A stretch of DNA of 64,000 nucleotides from Rhyacophila brunnea (lineage: Eukaryota; Arthropoda; Insecta; Trichoptera; Rhyacophilidae): assembly GCA_022495005.1 (NCBI GenBank), contig JAGYXB010001962.1:1302001-1366000 (forward strand). Direction: 5' to 3'. Positions 12,179 through 24,199 of the stretch are shown piece after piece. Under the pieces are notes generated by a model, which saw only the letters and a list, made by a program, of their open reading frames with translations, did no database searches and was not told the DNA's origin. Both the position numbers and the translations under genes were made by a program. Each line of letters opens with the position of its first letter. Position 1 is the first letter of the stretch.

Positions 12179-12268
12179 CTTGTTTGGCATATTTTTTTGG
12201 CCAGGACGAATTGGCAATACTGCTGGGGGCTCATCAGATTTGTTCTGCGAGCGCCTCATCTTAAAATC
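12179..12268 (-). CDS. micro-exon type B, copy at 12.2 kb (90 nt, primary acceptor lost)
   Basis: Thirty phase-0 codons beginning DFKMRRSQNKSDEPP and ending with NMPNK, then donor GTAAGA. The expected acceptor AG is CG. The in-frame internal AG before the ATG is intact. The frame is open despite the splice-site change. Confidence 0.42.
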
Positions 12269-12639
12269 CGGACAGAACAAAATATATGATATATTATAAT
12301 GATATTAAATGACGTGCAAACGCAGCGGCGCTCCAATTCTGAGTGTGTAATTTGACAAGATAATTAAAGTAGTAATAGTAAATAATATTAATACTACGGA
12401 ATGAAGCAACAAGACAATTTTGAACCAGCGGCGCTCCAATAAGTGGCCCGTTTTCTCGAGTGTTTAATGAAACAAGATAATTAAACCTTCATAATAAATA
12501 AATTAAAATATACGACATAATGTAATAAAATTACGAAAATATTTCTAATAAGTATATAGACAATATGAAAATATGAGATTAAGATTAAAAGATAACTGTA
12601 CTCTAATAAAGGTTTGATTTATACAGTGTGTCATGTCGT

Positions 12640-12888
12640 CGCTATAGGATTGGTTTGTCGAATATCCGTTATTGTTGAAATTGACCTTTCAATGCAAAAT
12701 GTTTTTTTGTATCTAAATGGACGAGAACCATCGTTTTCGTTAAAATGCTTTGTAATGAAAACAGCATTCATACGCTGTAAAAACAGCAATTTAAATACCT
12801 CGATGTATTTCAATATAGGATAATAAAATTTATTTTCGTCTTCTGAACATTTGACATTTGGTCTATTCGACAAACCGATTCTACAGCG
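12640..12888. mobile_element. MITE with 25-bp inverted ends (249 bp)
   Basis: Terminal inverted repeats at 12640-12664 and 12864-12888 share the core GGTTTGTCGAATA and differ at two or three sites. No convincing target duplication was found. ORFs on both strands here read through the MITE and are not genes. Confidence 0.6.
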
Positions 12889-13316
12889 TAGATTTGTGTT
12901 GAATACAAACTACTCCAAACTTTCGAAGTGTTTTATTTCAACTTCCTTCTGATAAAAAAAACAAATACTTTGGATAGTTCGATGAACCAAAGAAAAAACT
13001 TTTATTTATCTTCTGAACCTGATTCTAAACCACTCCACCAGAGCTAGTCGAAGAATCTGGGTTATCACAAGTTTTGTTTTTGTTTTGTTACGTCAAAGAA
13101 GTATAACTTCTAACGCGCGTACATGCACCGATTTTTTTGTCAATTAACACTATTCGTATTTTAATTTTTAAATTCTAATATATACAGACAATGGTACAAA
13201 ACAAACAAAAAAATATATTTTGACCTGCAATAATGAGTTTCTTTATAAGTAAAATTCAAGGGGATGGTTTTAACGGAAACCTAGCATTTTTTGTATGAAG
13301 ATGTTTATTTTATTAC

Positions 13317-13403
13317 CTCGTTAGGCATATTTTGGTTAGGACGAATTGGCAACACTGCTCGGGGCTCATCAGATCTGTTCTGCGAGCGCCGCATCTTCAA
13401 ATC
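13317..13403 (-). CDS. micro-exon type B, copy at 13.3 kb (87 nt, primary acceptor lost)
   Basis: Twenty-nine phase-0 codons beginning DLKMRRSQNRSDEPR and ending NMPNE, donor GTAATA. The acceptor AG has become TG. The internal AG nine bases downstream is intact. A likely hAT terminus, TTTCTTAACCGGTGGTCCG, starts near 13450 just upstream. Confidence 0.42.
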
Positions 13404-13674
13404 CAGATAGAAGAAAATATATAATATAGAGAATTATATTAAATTTTTGTATAGACCATAGTTTCTTAACCGGTGGTCCGTGGTCCACTGGTGGTCCGCG
13501 AAGATTTTTGGGTGGGCCGCAAAATTTTCTGCAGTTCAAAATAGTTAGTATCAGTTTTTAAAAGCTTATATTTAATTTCAATTTCGATAAACAATCGAAC
13601 TTTATGTTGTATTTTATGAATTTTTGAATTATTTACTGTCTGTTTTAATATACCTACTTACAGGACATTACATA

Positions 13675-14060
13675 AACTGAATGATATATTGAAATAAATG
13701 AAGTAGTAGTAGAAAGATGGCATATCTAAGAGTAAAGGCAAATATAATATATGAAGGATTCACTGCAACACCGTTGAATGTCACAAAATATATTTTAGCA
13801 TGGTAGCTACATGCTTTTCTCTTGACCTCCCGGGCGGATTCGTTACGAAAAATTGCACAGGTGTAACGTAAAATGGTCACAAAAGTAGCGCGGCCGCAAG
13901 AGACTCCAGTCGGCTGTGAACGACGCTTCGGGAATGACGTGTAAGCCCGCGCCCCGCAATTTGTTTTATTTTGAATTTGGACAACCAGCATTCAGAGAAT
14001 CAGTTGGCAAAGCATGTTCCATGCTTAATAATTTTAGCTGTCAGGGTTTAATTATTTTTT
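13675..14060. repeat. dispersed repeat shared with 43640-44085
   Basis: The two copies share long blocks, for example GGGCGGATTCGTTACGAAAA and GGACAACCAGCATTCAGAGA. ORFs across the region are not conserved in frame between copies. The element type is not recognised. Confidence 0.5.
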
Positions 14061-14329
14061 TGGTAGTTTTTGAAAATAAATGTTTGTAGCTATTGACGTA
14101 TTATGTCAATGTTTTAAGTTATGTATGCCACTCAATAGCCTGGTTCTAGTTCATACAGTTCTAGACCAATATGGCTCACAGGAAAATGACTTTATCAAAA
14201 AGTGACACACGGCTAGATTGGTGAATGTTACGTATATATATATATATATATGTATATAGCAATAACATTGAATTTCCCATTGACATTATTAATGAACAAT
14301 AGTGACATTCGCACATGTATTAATTATAG

Positions 14330-14735
14330 GAAGACGTCACGTGACAAAGTTTCGCAATTTCCATTTTGCGATATCACGCATCGGGAATTTATAGCAATAT
14401 CACCTTTATTGTAATGGCGTAAGATCAGTGTTAATGTTCATTTGAGCGACCGATATTGATATTAAAATATGAATTATGTCATTCGGCAGACCCGACAAAA
14501 AGCATCGGGAATTTATAGCAATATCATCTTTATTGTAATTGGGTTAGAACAGTGTCAATGTTCATTTGAGCGAGCAATATTGATATTAAAATACGAATTA
14601 TGCCATTCGGCAGACCCGACAAAAAGCATCGGGAATTTATAGCAATATCACCTTTATTGTAATGGCATTAGAACAGATTATGCCATTCAGCAGACCCGAC
14701 AAAAAAGTGAGTGTCATTTTTTTCCAGATGCTTCG
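14330..14735. repeat. tandem repeat, 124-bp unit, about three copies
   Basis: The marker GCATCGGGAATTTATAGC starts at 14378, 14502 and 14626, an exact 124-bp spacing. Each unit also holds CACCTTTATTGTAATGG (CATC in unit 2) and CATTCGGCAGACCCGAC. A second, shorter array of the same family is at 63390-63680. Confidence 0.8.
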
Positions 14736-15783
14736 TCTATTGTTGTCATTGGAATTTCCCATAGAAAAAGTTTACCCGTCATTTCCGCTGTCAGTATTGT
14801 CAGCTTAACAAAGTATTGACACATTTAAAGACATGTTAGGTTCGGTTAAATGCATGTGAATTCCAACTACCTGATCGTGCTTACAACAACAGACTACCGA
14901 TATCCACTGCAAAAAACAATTAGCTGCAGTTCCTGAAGAAATTTTGCCGGCCTGAAACAAAGGAATTTTATAATGATCTTCCTTATGCTGGAAATTTAAG
15001 AAACGCAGATGAATAAACAAAAAATACCAGAGTCAAAATGGACAATCATCATTTTTGCAGTGGTAATTTCGGACTTGAATGAAAACTTTTATTTTATTAT
15101 TTTTTTTTCTCATCACAAGAATGTCAACTAGTACTAATACCGACAGAACTGTCTGCCTTCAGCAAACGGCCCCTCTAGGGTACGAAAAGACCGGATCATC
15201 GCCCTCCAGTCTATTAGTCAGCTGGTCTTGAATAAGTAAGTAACCCTCCTCCTAGCTACCATTCAAATATAATAAAAATATTTACTAAGTAATCATAATA
15301 ATATTAAATAAGTAGTATTAATTATATTAATATTAGAGTCAGTCAACCTTAAAGGGTTAGATACATGGCGTGATATATAATACAGGTCGATCCGTATTGG
15401 TTGAGAGACTCGTACGATGTGTCAAGTAGCCTGTCGACTCTCCAAGGACAAGAAATAAAATCAAAAAAAAGGGCAGCAGGAGAAATTCTTTTCGAGTGAG
15501 ATGACGTTATGTTAAGAACGAATGTTAAGTTGCGATTAAAGATAAATGTTATAAGATTAAGCTAGTATATTTAATTTAAGTTATTGTGAGAAGTTATTTA
15601 AGAGACTTAGTGAAAATATAACAGTTAACTTACGCTGAGTTATTTATTGTGAACCCTTCCCTACTCCCGGCGATTTAAGAAATAACGGAAAAGAAGTATT
15701 AAAAAATGTGGTGAAATGTACGAGGTAGCAGTACATAATATTGATGACAATACTCTTATATGTTTACTTAATAATTAAAAATA
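14736..15783. other. no gene seen
   Basis: AT-rich spacer inside the large interval between B copies. The only ORF of note (14805-15020, minus, 71 codons) has no recognisable features and I do not call it. Confidence 0.3.
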
Positions 15784-16836
15784 CAGTCGAACTCGGTTAT
15801 TACGATCACGGAAAAAGCGAGATCTCGGATTTAATGAGGAAACATTCGTTGACATTTTAGTTTATGATTTTCTCCCTATATTTATTCAATTTTATAACGA
15901 GCTACTAATCGAGTATACCGAGCAAAACTGTCTATTTTTCTTGGGTATAAGTTTTAAATAATCCCCTAGTATTGAGACTTTGCTACTGCTATAATATGTA
16001 CCTATTTAATTACACATTTTTAGTTTTATTGGTACATAAGCATAAGGAGGTTCGCCATCGCTGATCCAAATTATTTATCAATGATAAATAACTATATTTA
16101 ATCGATAAAAAAAATTAATCATAGATTACAGGCGTGTATGTATATATATATATTATGTATACGCTACTGTATTTATATAATATATTGTGTACTATTCTAT
16201 ATTTTTTATCATGCGAATACACGAAAAGGCCTATTTTATAATACAGATTAAAACTCTCCGAACTCGGTTATTACGATCACGGAAATAGCGAGATCTCAGA
16301 TGTAATGAGGAAACGTTCATTGACATTTTAGTTAATGATGTTTTCCATACATTTATTCACTTTTGTAACGAGCTACTTATCGGGCATTCCGAGCAAAACT
16401 GTTAATGTGCCGATCGTTTAAAAACAACATTTTCGACACCAAGCAATAAAATCCGACCGGGCAGTTAACTAGACCGATGCCGCCGGGATCGGATTACGTT
16501 TATGACACTAGTTAAGTGTCTCAGTACCTAATTAGTGTTTTCGCCGACAACATTGAAAAAGTATCCACAGCATATGGTTGAAATTGCATGTAAAAAATCC
16601 AAGCTTTGTGAAGTCAGTAGGTACCTACTAACGCTCATTACAATAAACAACTTATTTTGTAGTTTATGAACGCCATGCTTGTTTCGGGGATTTTTACGGT
16701 GGTTTTCAGATTTGTTAATGTTCTACGCTTAAATAGAACGTGGCGCGAAAAATGTAATATAACTATATAAATGGTAATGCTTATAACGAGCAAATTCTGT
16801 CGGTCCCATCTTCCCTGTAATAACTAAGTTCGACTG
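15784..16836. mobile_element. pogo/Tigger-like MITE, truncated copy plus longer copy
   Basis: A copy starts at 15784 with CAGTCGAACTCGGTTATTACG next to a TA and breaks off near 15931. A second copy runs from about 16257 to 16836, ends in AAGTTCGACTG and is followed by TA. The complete relative is 45346-45911. These ends and the TA target are typical of pogo-like members of Tc1/mariner. No transposase is present. Confidence 0.7.
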
Positions 16837-17094
16837 TACATTCATTGAATTCCTGTATTTTTTTGCAACCGATTTGAACCTTTAAATGCAGATAGGTATA
16901 TCAAAATCACGTCTTTACATGGACATTCACCGATCTTGCAGTAAACCCTATAAACGACTGTAGAAATGAAAAAGGAATACTCAACCCTCAGTATTTTCAG
17001 AATAGGTTTTGTTGTGTTATTATATTGAACACGACTAAATATACTGTGGACAAAGGATGTTAGTTTCAAATGCCGAATTATTATTTAAATTTAG

Positions 17095-17560
17095 CTTATA
17101 TTTTAATAAATTACAAGATAAAAAGAACTTTTTATATACCTACCACGTTTTTAAATTTTCCGTTGAATCATATAAACTTGACAATTATATGTATTAATAA
17201 AAACTTTTTATTGTACTTGATAGAAATACTAAATAAATATAGAATATTGAAATGTCATTTTGACATTTCATATTGATTTCCATGGTAACGCACGTATATA
17301 TTAATAATTTAGTTGCTAAGCTTTCCATACAAAACAGAATTAACTGAAAAAGAATCCAATTCTGCTAAAAAATGGCTAAAAGTATTGAAAGAATGCATTG
17401 TCGTCGTGTTCTGATAATATTCTAAAAGTTTCAAATGTCTAGCTAGTCGGGAAGTTAGTTAAAAATCTTCAATCGCCCAATATAAATCTTGGACAAACAA
17501 GAAAAAATTTGTACTGGACACAAAAAAAAGAATCTGTACCGGACAAACAAGAATTCGAGC
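17095..17560 (-). repeat. dispersed repeat (family 1), reverse copy
   Basis: Reverse complement of the 6980-7640 family. It has the AAGAACTTTTTATATAC start, the AGAATTAACTGAAAAAGAAT middle and the CCGGACAAACAAGAAT end. ORFs here are not conserved in the other copies. Confidence 0.5.
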
Positions 17561-18368
17561 CAATAAAAACGTGGTGATGTGGGAAAAAAGAATTTTTGTA
17601 GGTACTTAACATTTTTATTGGTTTTTTTAATAACCTCGATAATTGATAATATAAAACACCAAAATAATTATTAACTTTGTGTTCTTAAGGCGATGTCTTT
17701 ACCTACCAGAGGCACATAGCGGAAAAATACGAAGCTTCCATTTTAAGATTTTTTTTTGATAAATTACAATTTCAACTGTGTTAATTAATAAAAATAAGTA
17801 TCTGAAAACATAAAAAAGAAAAATATTTTTTATTTTTTGTCAAAGATAAACTTTCAATTGAAAAAATGTAATAAAATGTTAATTTGTTGAATCGGACCAC
17901 ACCTTATTGTTACATATATTTTATGGTCATATTTATTAGTAAAATTTAGTTTATTAAGTTTTCTCAGCATCACTTTAGAGATTTTTGACGAATTCATAGT
18001 TTTAATATTTTTTATATTTATTTTAGAAAACATCGATTTTTGTAAAAATATAAATGTGTATAACTTGAAATCCTTTTTATCAAATTAGATATAAAATCTC
18101 TCATACATTCTCATCATATTCTCATACAAAATCAAAGTAGGCCGCGTCAATGGCTTTGATACTGCTCCATTCAAAAATTGCCCCACAGGTGTCGTTGGTG
18201 AATTAAATTATTGTTGCTGAATATAAAATAAAGAAGTTATTATGTAAATACGTTAATAGGCAATGAAAAAATATTTTTCTTAAAGAATTCAAATAATCGT
18301 CTAGTATGGAGTATTCGCCTCTGATACTGCGGGATATAGTTTTAAAGTTTATCGAGGGCTCTTTAGAT
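17561..18368. other. no gene seen
   Basis: AT-rich sequence. Positions 18230-18360 match 54280-54410 (AAAAATATTTTTCTTAAAGA and the following block), so at least part is repetitive. Confidence 0.3.
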
Positions 18369-18679
18369 CAGTGGTTCTTAACCGGTGCACCGCTAGCTTG
18401 TTGCAAGTGCACCGCGAAAAAAATGATAAAAGCAAAAAAATCCGCGAAATAGTGAAAACCGAAAAAGTCCTTCACTAAATTATGAAAGCAGACGAAAGAT
18501 ATAATGTGATTTAGATTTTGCCGAATCGATCTGTTTATTTTTTTAACCTGTTTAATTATTGTAATAAAAGTTATGTACGCATATTTTTCTTTGTTTTTTG
18601 GCCGTTTGATTTTGGTGCACCACAATTTTTTCTTATGATCAAAAGTGCACCGTGACTTCGAAAAGGTTAAGAACCACTG
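18369..18679. mobile_element. hAT MITE (311 bp)
   Basis: Inverted ends CAGTGGTTCTTAACC and GGTTAAGAACCACTG are flanked by the 8-bp direct repeat CTTTAGAT (18361-18368 and 18680-18687). Both are classic hAT features. The 120-codon minus-strand ORF across it is a read-through of the MITE, not a gene. Confidence 0.88.
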
Positions 18680-19049
18680 CTTTAGATCTACACCCGTGAA
18701 GGTATATGTTTTCTTCATTATAGTTTTCATTATATATTATCGTTGTCATGATACTGAAATTAGTGTTACTACTCCTTATAAGTGTCTATTCTACCATGAT
18801 TCGTGACATGTAAGATTTGTAATTATACATTTATCAAATAATCACATAATACTTAATTATAAGGTCCTACCTCCATTTAGTTGCCCCTTCACTACTGACT
18901 AACACAACTGACCCCTTCGGTATCTATCTACGATTATTAATATGCGTTTTAGTTAATTATTATCAGTTCGAGATTTATAAAACAGTAGGTATTGATGATA
19001 AATATTTATCTTTATTCGATAGATAAGATATCTTGTCTAAACAACTAGG

Positions 19050-19620
19050 AATTTTTGAAGTTATACTTCTTTTGGCGCGTTTGGGAAATCAGATCAGAGT
19101 GTATTTTTGGCGTGTGATATGTAACACATAATTTAGTTTTTCAAACGAAAAAAAAACGCACTTGATTGGATTCGAACCATCGATTGTTCGGTTATCAGCC
19201 GAACGCACTACTTTTACGCCACGGTATGGTACTGCAATCGTTACGATTATACAGTATAATATTATAGTTTAGAATTATTGTTCCGTTGCCTAGGCAGTGA
19301 ATTTATTATTGTCGGCTATTTGCAATTCCTTATGTAAACAAACGATTAAACGTCAAAGTGACAGTTGGTACTTAAAAAATAAAAACAACGAGAAACCATT
19401 TAAGTATATAATTTAGTAATATAAGTTAAAGTGTATAGAAATAAGCTAACGGCGTTCCAATAAGCGGTCCTCTTTTGAGTGTGTAATTTAACAAGATAAT
19501 TAAGAGCTAGTCAAATAATCTAGTTTATCACAAGTTTTGTTTTTGTTTTGTTACGCCAAAGAAGTATAACTTCTAACGCGCTTACATAAGTACACGTACC
19601 GATTTTTTGTTAAATAAGAA
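19050..19620. mobile_element. TIR element (family 2), rearranged copy
   Basis: The left end has GAAGTTATACTTCTTTTGGC at about 19055. The right end has the inverse, CGCCAAAGAAGTATAACTTC, at about 19555. The interior differs from the two 725-bp copies at 33991-34714 and 53480-54207 and carries a tRNA-like relic. No ORF was found. Confidence 0.55.
19158..19229 (-). pseudogene. tRNA-like relic (GAT loop)
   Basis: The minus strand shows an A-box-like TGGCGTAAAAGTAGTGCG, a stem-loop TTCGGCTGATAACCGAA with GAT in the anticodon place, and a B box GGTTCGAATCC. The first and last seven bases do not pair well. It is a tRNA-derived relic or SINE head, not a confident tRNA-Ile gene. Confidence 0.4.
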
Positions 19621-20199
19621 CACTGTGGACCTTTTAATTAATATTTAATTACCATATTTAAAATAAATAACATGTTAATTATATCAAATGGCCACCTGAT
19701 AGACAACGCACCAGTTGCGTTGGACGCAGTGAATGGGAAACCCCTTTTATAGGACACCTTAAGCAAAGTGGTACATGGGTATACCACCAGTATTAAGGTC
19801 AACATTTCTTATGATTTTGTCTTAATATAACACAAGATAATTCACGATAACGTATATACTGGTAGATTAGTCTACCGTTCAGTGTAAATTTGACTCTTGC
19901 TTAGAATATTTCCGCCAAATACGTCGGTGGTAGGTGTACGTACCACCGTTATGTTATGTAGGTATATTATACCGACCAAATTTTGCAAGTTATAAGGGTT
20001 AATAAACTATAACCACGTAATATGATAAAGTTTCTTACATAATATTCTAAATTTGATGAACACAAATGTAAAGTGCATCAGAAGTCACTCGACATTGTAC
20101 CCACGCCAGAGTCGTCAATAAACTACCTAATTAAAATGTTATCATTAAAAATGTATAAAAGGAGACACGTAACTTGCGCCCTTGCAGCGCCATATTTAG
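19621..20199. other. no gene seen
   Basis: AT-rich spacer. I see no splice-bounded segment resembling types A to F and no element ends. Confidence 0.3.
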
Positions 20200-20720
20200 A
20201 TTAATAAAGCCTGAGCATATCTTTTTGCACAAGCAACGAGTGGTCCACTGTTGAGCTGTCAAAATCAGATCCCAGATTGCTTGACATATTGATTCGCCCT
20301 TTCTCGTTTCAAATCGAATTATAAAAAAATCTCAAATCAAATATATTAATAAATTATAAATAATATACAATCCAGTTATTCATCACCTGTCAAAGTCAGA
20401 CTAGACCTTCACACAAAAACCGGTGGTAATGTCGATTTCAAAAAAATATGTAGCATTAATCTATGCATTATATTTGTAGAAGGTGTGTTAATGCTAGTGT
20501 ATTATTTATCATGTAACTTATCTATTCAAACCATTCCCTGTGTGAACATGATAGACGCGTGAGTATGAAAAGTCAGTCTATAGAAAAATGACAGGTAATG
20601 ACAGGTCATCCTTAGACAACAATGGGAGGGGCGGAAAAAGTAGGATCAGTTGTTGTGAATATATCGGCTTTCTACTTGAGTCGGCAATGGCTCTTGTCAT
20701 TTATTTTAAGGTATTTGTAA
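20200..20720 (-). repeat. long inverted duplicate, right copy
   Basis: Reverse complement of 3840-4400, including the CCCAGATTGCTTGACATATT and GACAACAATGGGAGGGGCGG regions. Small indels separate the copies. Confidence 0.55.
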
Positions 20721-20769
20721 TTGGTATATTCTGTCCGCCGTTTTATGTACTTACTTGCATTTCCGATGA

Positions 20770-21056
20770 ATAAACTTTATGTTTTAACTTCCGTGAGAAC
20801 TTATTGTTTCCGGATCATAATCTCGCCATTTTGTCTAAATACATCCTTGAAGGTAAATTACCTGACGGTTACCTTCAAGACGACGGTCTGTAAACATAAC
20901 GTCTCTGGGTATTACATCACGAGTTGCACAGTCCTGTCTTTGGCAAGGAGACGAAGGAAACGTAATACCATCACACCACATCAGGTTCCTGTCAACACAA
21001 CCTACCTGTTTCCTTTGACTTCTTCCCTGAGGGACATAACAGTTCGATAACACACA
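20770..21056 (-). other. unassigned GC-richer segment with cysteine-rich ORF
   Basis: Less AT-rich than its surroundings. The minus-strand ORF 20835-21053 (72 codons) holds six cysteines and begins MLSNCYVPQGRSQRKQ, directly followed by GTAGGT, which would serve as a donor. The plus strand is also open for 109 codons over the same bases. I find no paralogue in the window and cannot assign a function. It may be an exon or a chance ORF. Confidence 0.2.
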
Positions 21057-21253
21057 CTGATTTCATCAGTTTACGTAGATACATGACGTGTGAACTTGAA
21101 TCGGTTTATAATTTGTCTAGAGGTTGTTGCCAGACAACGGTACAAAACAAACAATAAAAGATAATTTGATCAGCAATAACCATGAGAGCTTCTTTGAAAG
21201 TAAAATTTAAGGGGAAAGTTTTAACGGAAACCTAGCATTTTTCGTATGCTTAC

Positions 21254-21697
21254 CTCGTTTAACATATTATTTTGGCCAAGAAGAATTGAGTCGTATAGTA
21301 TCAAAAGTAGATCTGTGCGTTATTCAGCATTTCGAAAATATGATGAAAAACGTTTTGTTGAGTTTTTTAGTGTTATAATAGCATGAAATATGTTTCTACA
21401 TTTAGAAATTAGAAATTCAATTCAAATTCAACAGTTCTACTTTTGTTTCCAAAGTATGGAACAGTTCTAATTCTGATACCAAGCCCTATTTTCCATTACA
21501 ATTTTATACCACACAGATATGATTTTGATTCGAATATTATATTGCTAGTCGTACATTATGGTCAGAAGAATAATTTGGCATAATTAGTTAAATTTCGATA
21601 TATTTGCGACAGTTCTACTTTTGATACTACACGACTCAATTGGCAACACTGGTGGGGGCTCATGAAATCTGTTCTGCGGGTGGCGCATCTTCAAATC
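21254..21697 (-). pseudogene. micro-exon type B split by a MITE
   Basis: The two halves (21254-21287 and 21638-21697) match the B exon with its GTAAGC donor. The 350-bp element at 21288-21637 interrupts it at the AATT within the PI codons of the shared LPIR motif. The primary acceptor is also CG instead of AG. This copy can no longer act as a simple exon. Confidence 0.7.
21288..21637. mobile_element. MITE (350 bp) inside a B exon
   Basis: Inverted ends of about 24 bp start GAGTCGTATAGTATCAAAAG on the left, with the matching inverse on the right. They are flanked by AATT on both sides (21284-21287 and 21638-21641). The undisturbed B paralogues show a single AATT at this place, so the duplication is real. 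No ORF was found. Confidence 0.82.
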
Positions 21698-22599
21698 CGG
21701 ATATAACAAAATATATAATATAAGTATAGAATGATATTAAATTATTGTGTAGACCAGCAGCGGCGCACCAATGGCACACAAGCCATGTGTGGCACATACG
21801 GGAGTCATGTTGAGAAGCAAATATATAATTTTATATTTTTTACCTATATTACTCGCTAGTCGTACTAACCACTAAGCTACAATTCTGGTAAGAGTTTACA
21901 CGAGTTGACTAGTAAAAGTGTATATTAACAACATAGCATATACACAAAAATAGCCATACTCCAGCAGGAATTATTTTTTGTCAATAAACACTATTCATAT
22001 TAATTGTATTCTTAAATTCTAATGTAGGTACCTATTTAATTTTTGTACTATTCCACTTGAGTCATTTTTTGCGATCAAAGTTTCGTCTTTCGGCATCTTT
22101 AGGCACACTGACAACGAATACAATAAAATTAATTCTAACTTATATAATAAATTAATACTTACAATACAATACAGAAGTACTGACAGAGTGTGCATTATAT
22201 TTATCGAATATCCACAATCTACCTCTATTAATATGATTTGGTCGAGGAAGGGTTTAATTCAAACTTAAAAACTAACTAACATCATCTAAACTTTGTATTC
22301 TTAGTACAACAAAAATGAATAAGTATAACTAACAAAGTTTAGTGTGCACAATTCGTGGGTCAGGATGTGTAGTCAGGTAAGTCACAAAAGATTTTATGAA
22401 TCTAGCGTATTTTTAAAGATATTTTGAGAAATTTTGAAAAAAAATAACAACAAAACGTAAGTAAAATAGTCATATTTTAAATATGACCTATAAAAATAAG
22501 TAGGTATGTGTATTATTTGTAAATTATACAAAATTTACCAAATTTATCGAAAATGATTTATTTAAATCTCAAAACACGTACACAATATCTAAACAAATA
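21698..22599. other. cassette spacer, no gene seen
   Basis: Positions 21700-22020 resemble the sequence beyond the B exons at 11.7-12.0 kb. Positions 22040-22110 are the reverse of the 3465-3550 repeat. Positions 22220-22340 match the repeat at 2240-2360. Confidence 0.4.
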
Positions 22600-24199
22600 A
22601 TCTTGCTTCTAGGTTCAACCACATACTCCAATAACTTGTATGTTGAGGATTCAGATGACAGCATAAAAGATCCTGATTTTATTATTCGAGAACTATTACT
22701 AATTTACCATCTGATGATAGTGACGTTGAAGAACCACACCCTTCGTTCTCAAATAATGCTTCCACGATTACACATCACAACGATGTTTTACCTGTAATCC
22801 TCATTCTCGATTCATAAGAAATAATCATCAAAAACGTAACTTTAAGGATGATACAAAAGCCTTCAAAAATGATAGAGAAGTTGTACGAAATGCTGGCAAA
22901 AGTTACACAAAGAGTATAATGGAAATTATGAATACGAAAAAAGTCGTATCAGACAAAGCGAACCAGGAAAACAACATTTTCGACAAGTAACAGTTCAATA
23001 TTACTTGATTGTTGTACTATTACGGAAACCAATTTGTAAATGTTGTACAATAAAAACATTGGGTGAAACTCACAATTTTTTTGAACATGTTTTGAAAAAA
23101 AAAGTGAGACTACTTCCGGTATACTTATTCAAGAAGTTGCTAGAGGAAAAAATGTCCCTAAAAATAGACAACGAAGAAAATAGCCAAATAGCAAAGACAC
23201 ATAATGTACTCTCAATCCCATCATATGAGAGTCATTACTCTAGAAGGGACTCTGTCATTGTCAGAAAATACTTACCGCCACATTTGACAATACCTGAGAT
23301 GTATTCTCAATATTTGAAGAGTATAAGGTCTAATCATATCAATATTCGTTTATACACAGAAATATTCCATAGCGTGAACTTAACATTCAAATGGCCAAAT
23401 AAGGATACTTGCCAAAAATGCGCGAAACTTAATATACAAATTAAGAATTCCACCGACGATGAGGAAAGAAATAAAAATCGTGAGGAATTGATAGAGCATC
23501 ATGACGAAGCTGACTTTGCATATTCAGCTAAGAGTTGTGATAAAGAGTATAGCTTGCAAGATCCCTCTTGCCAAATTGTAACATTTGACATGCAGCAATG
23601 TCTGCCCACACCAGTTGTTGAATGTTCCATGGCCTTTAACAAACGACAGCTATTTTTTTTTTTTTTTTTCGTCGTATTGATAAATTTGACAGTGCATGAT
23701 TGTGATAATAACCCGGAATATTGCTATGTATGGCATGAGGCTCTTGCTAATAGAGAAGCTAACGAGCTAATGATATCGCTTCATGCCCGTTCCCTAATGA
23801 TATCCCGAGGGGATATATGATAGCAGTGAAACATTCTGAGACTGTAAACAAAATTGATCACAAATGTTTAGTCTCTGGCCACACACATAATATAGAGTGC
23901 GATAGTGACCATCGCATAATTGAGAAGATCAAAAAGAAATTTGGTGGAATGATTGAACATCCTCATGATTGGGCCAAATTAATGTGCGAGGTTGCAAAAA
24001 ATCCTTTTAAAGTCACTGAAATGACTCGCGCAGATTTTTTAACAACTCGGATCGATTAAAAGGACTATTGCAACTCAGAAAAATAGACACAGATGGAAAT
24101 AAGTTTGTTTGGAGAGATGTTAAGTGGCTTCAATTCAACAAACATGAACCGGGAATAGTGAAATTTCAAAGAACTCTCGACGAGACGACTGCATTTTAA
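22600..24199 (+). pseudogene. decayed transposase-like gene of an insect repeat family
   Basis: Fragments in several frames belong to one protein. They are an acidic start (EDSDDSIKDPDF), a middle block at 23005-23820 with KYLPPHLTIPEMY, CQKCAKL and IVTFDMQQCLPTP, and a C-terminal block at 23817-24059 with VSGHTHNIECDSDHRIIEK and FGGMIEHPHDW. I recall related multi-copy insect proteins with a YSDxCGGQN segment in between. That segment is missing here, implying an internal deletion near 23.80 kb. About 17 T in a row at 23651 interrupt the block after KRQL. The acidic residues would fit a DDE-type enzyme, but that is inference. Confidence 0.6.

Noticed and set aside
12614..12873. Overlapping ORFs on both strands
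   Set aside because: They span the 249-bp MITE and reflect its inverted symmetry.
13668..13991. 107-codon minus ORF
   Set aside because: The paralogous repeat at 43.64-44.08 kb does not keep the same frame.
18368..18730. 120-codon minus-strand ORF
   Set aside because: It coincides with a hAT MITE that has an 8-bp target duplication; no protein features.
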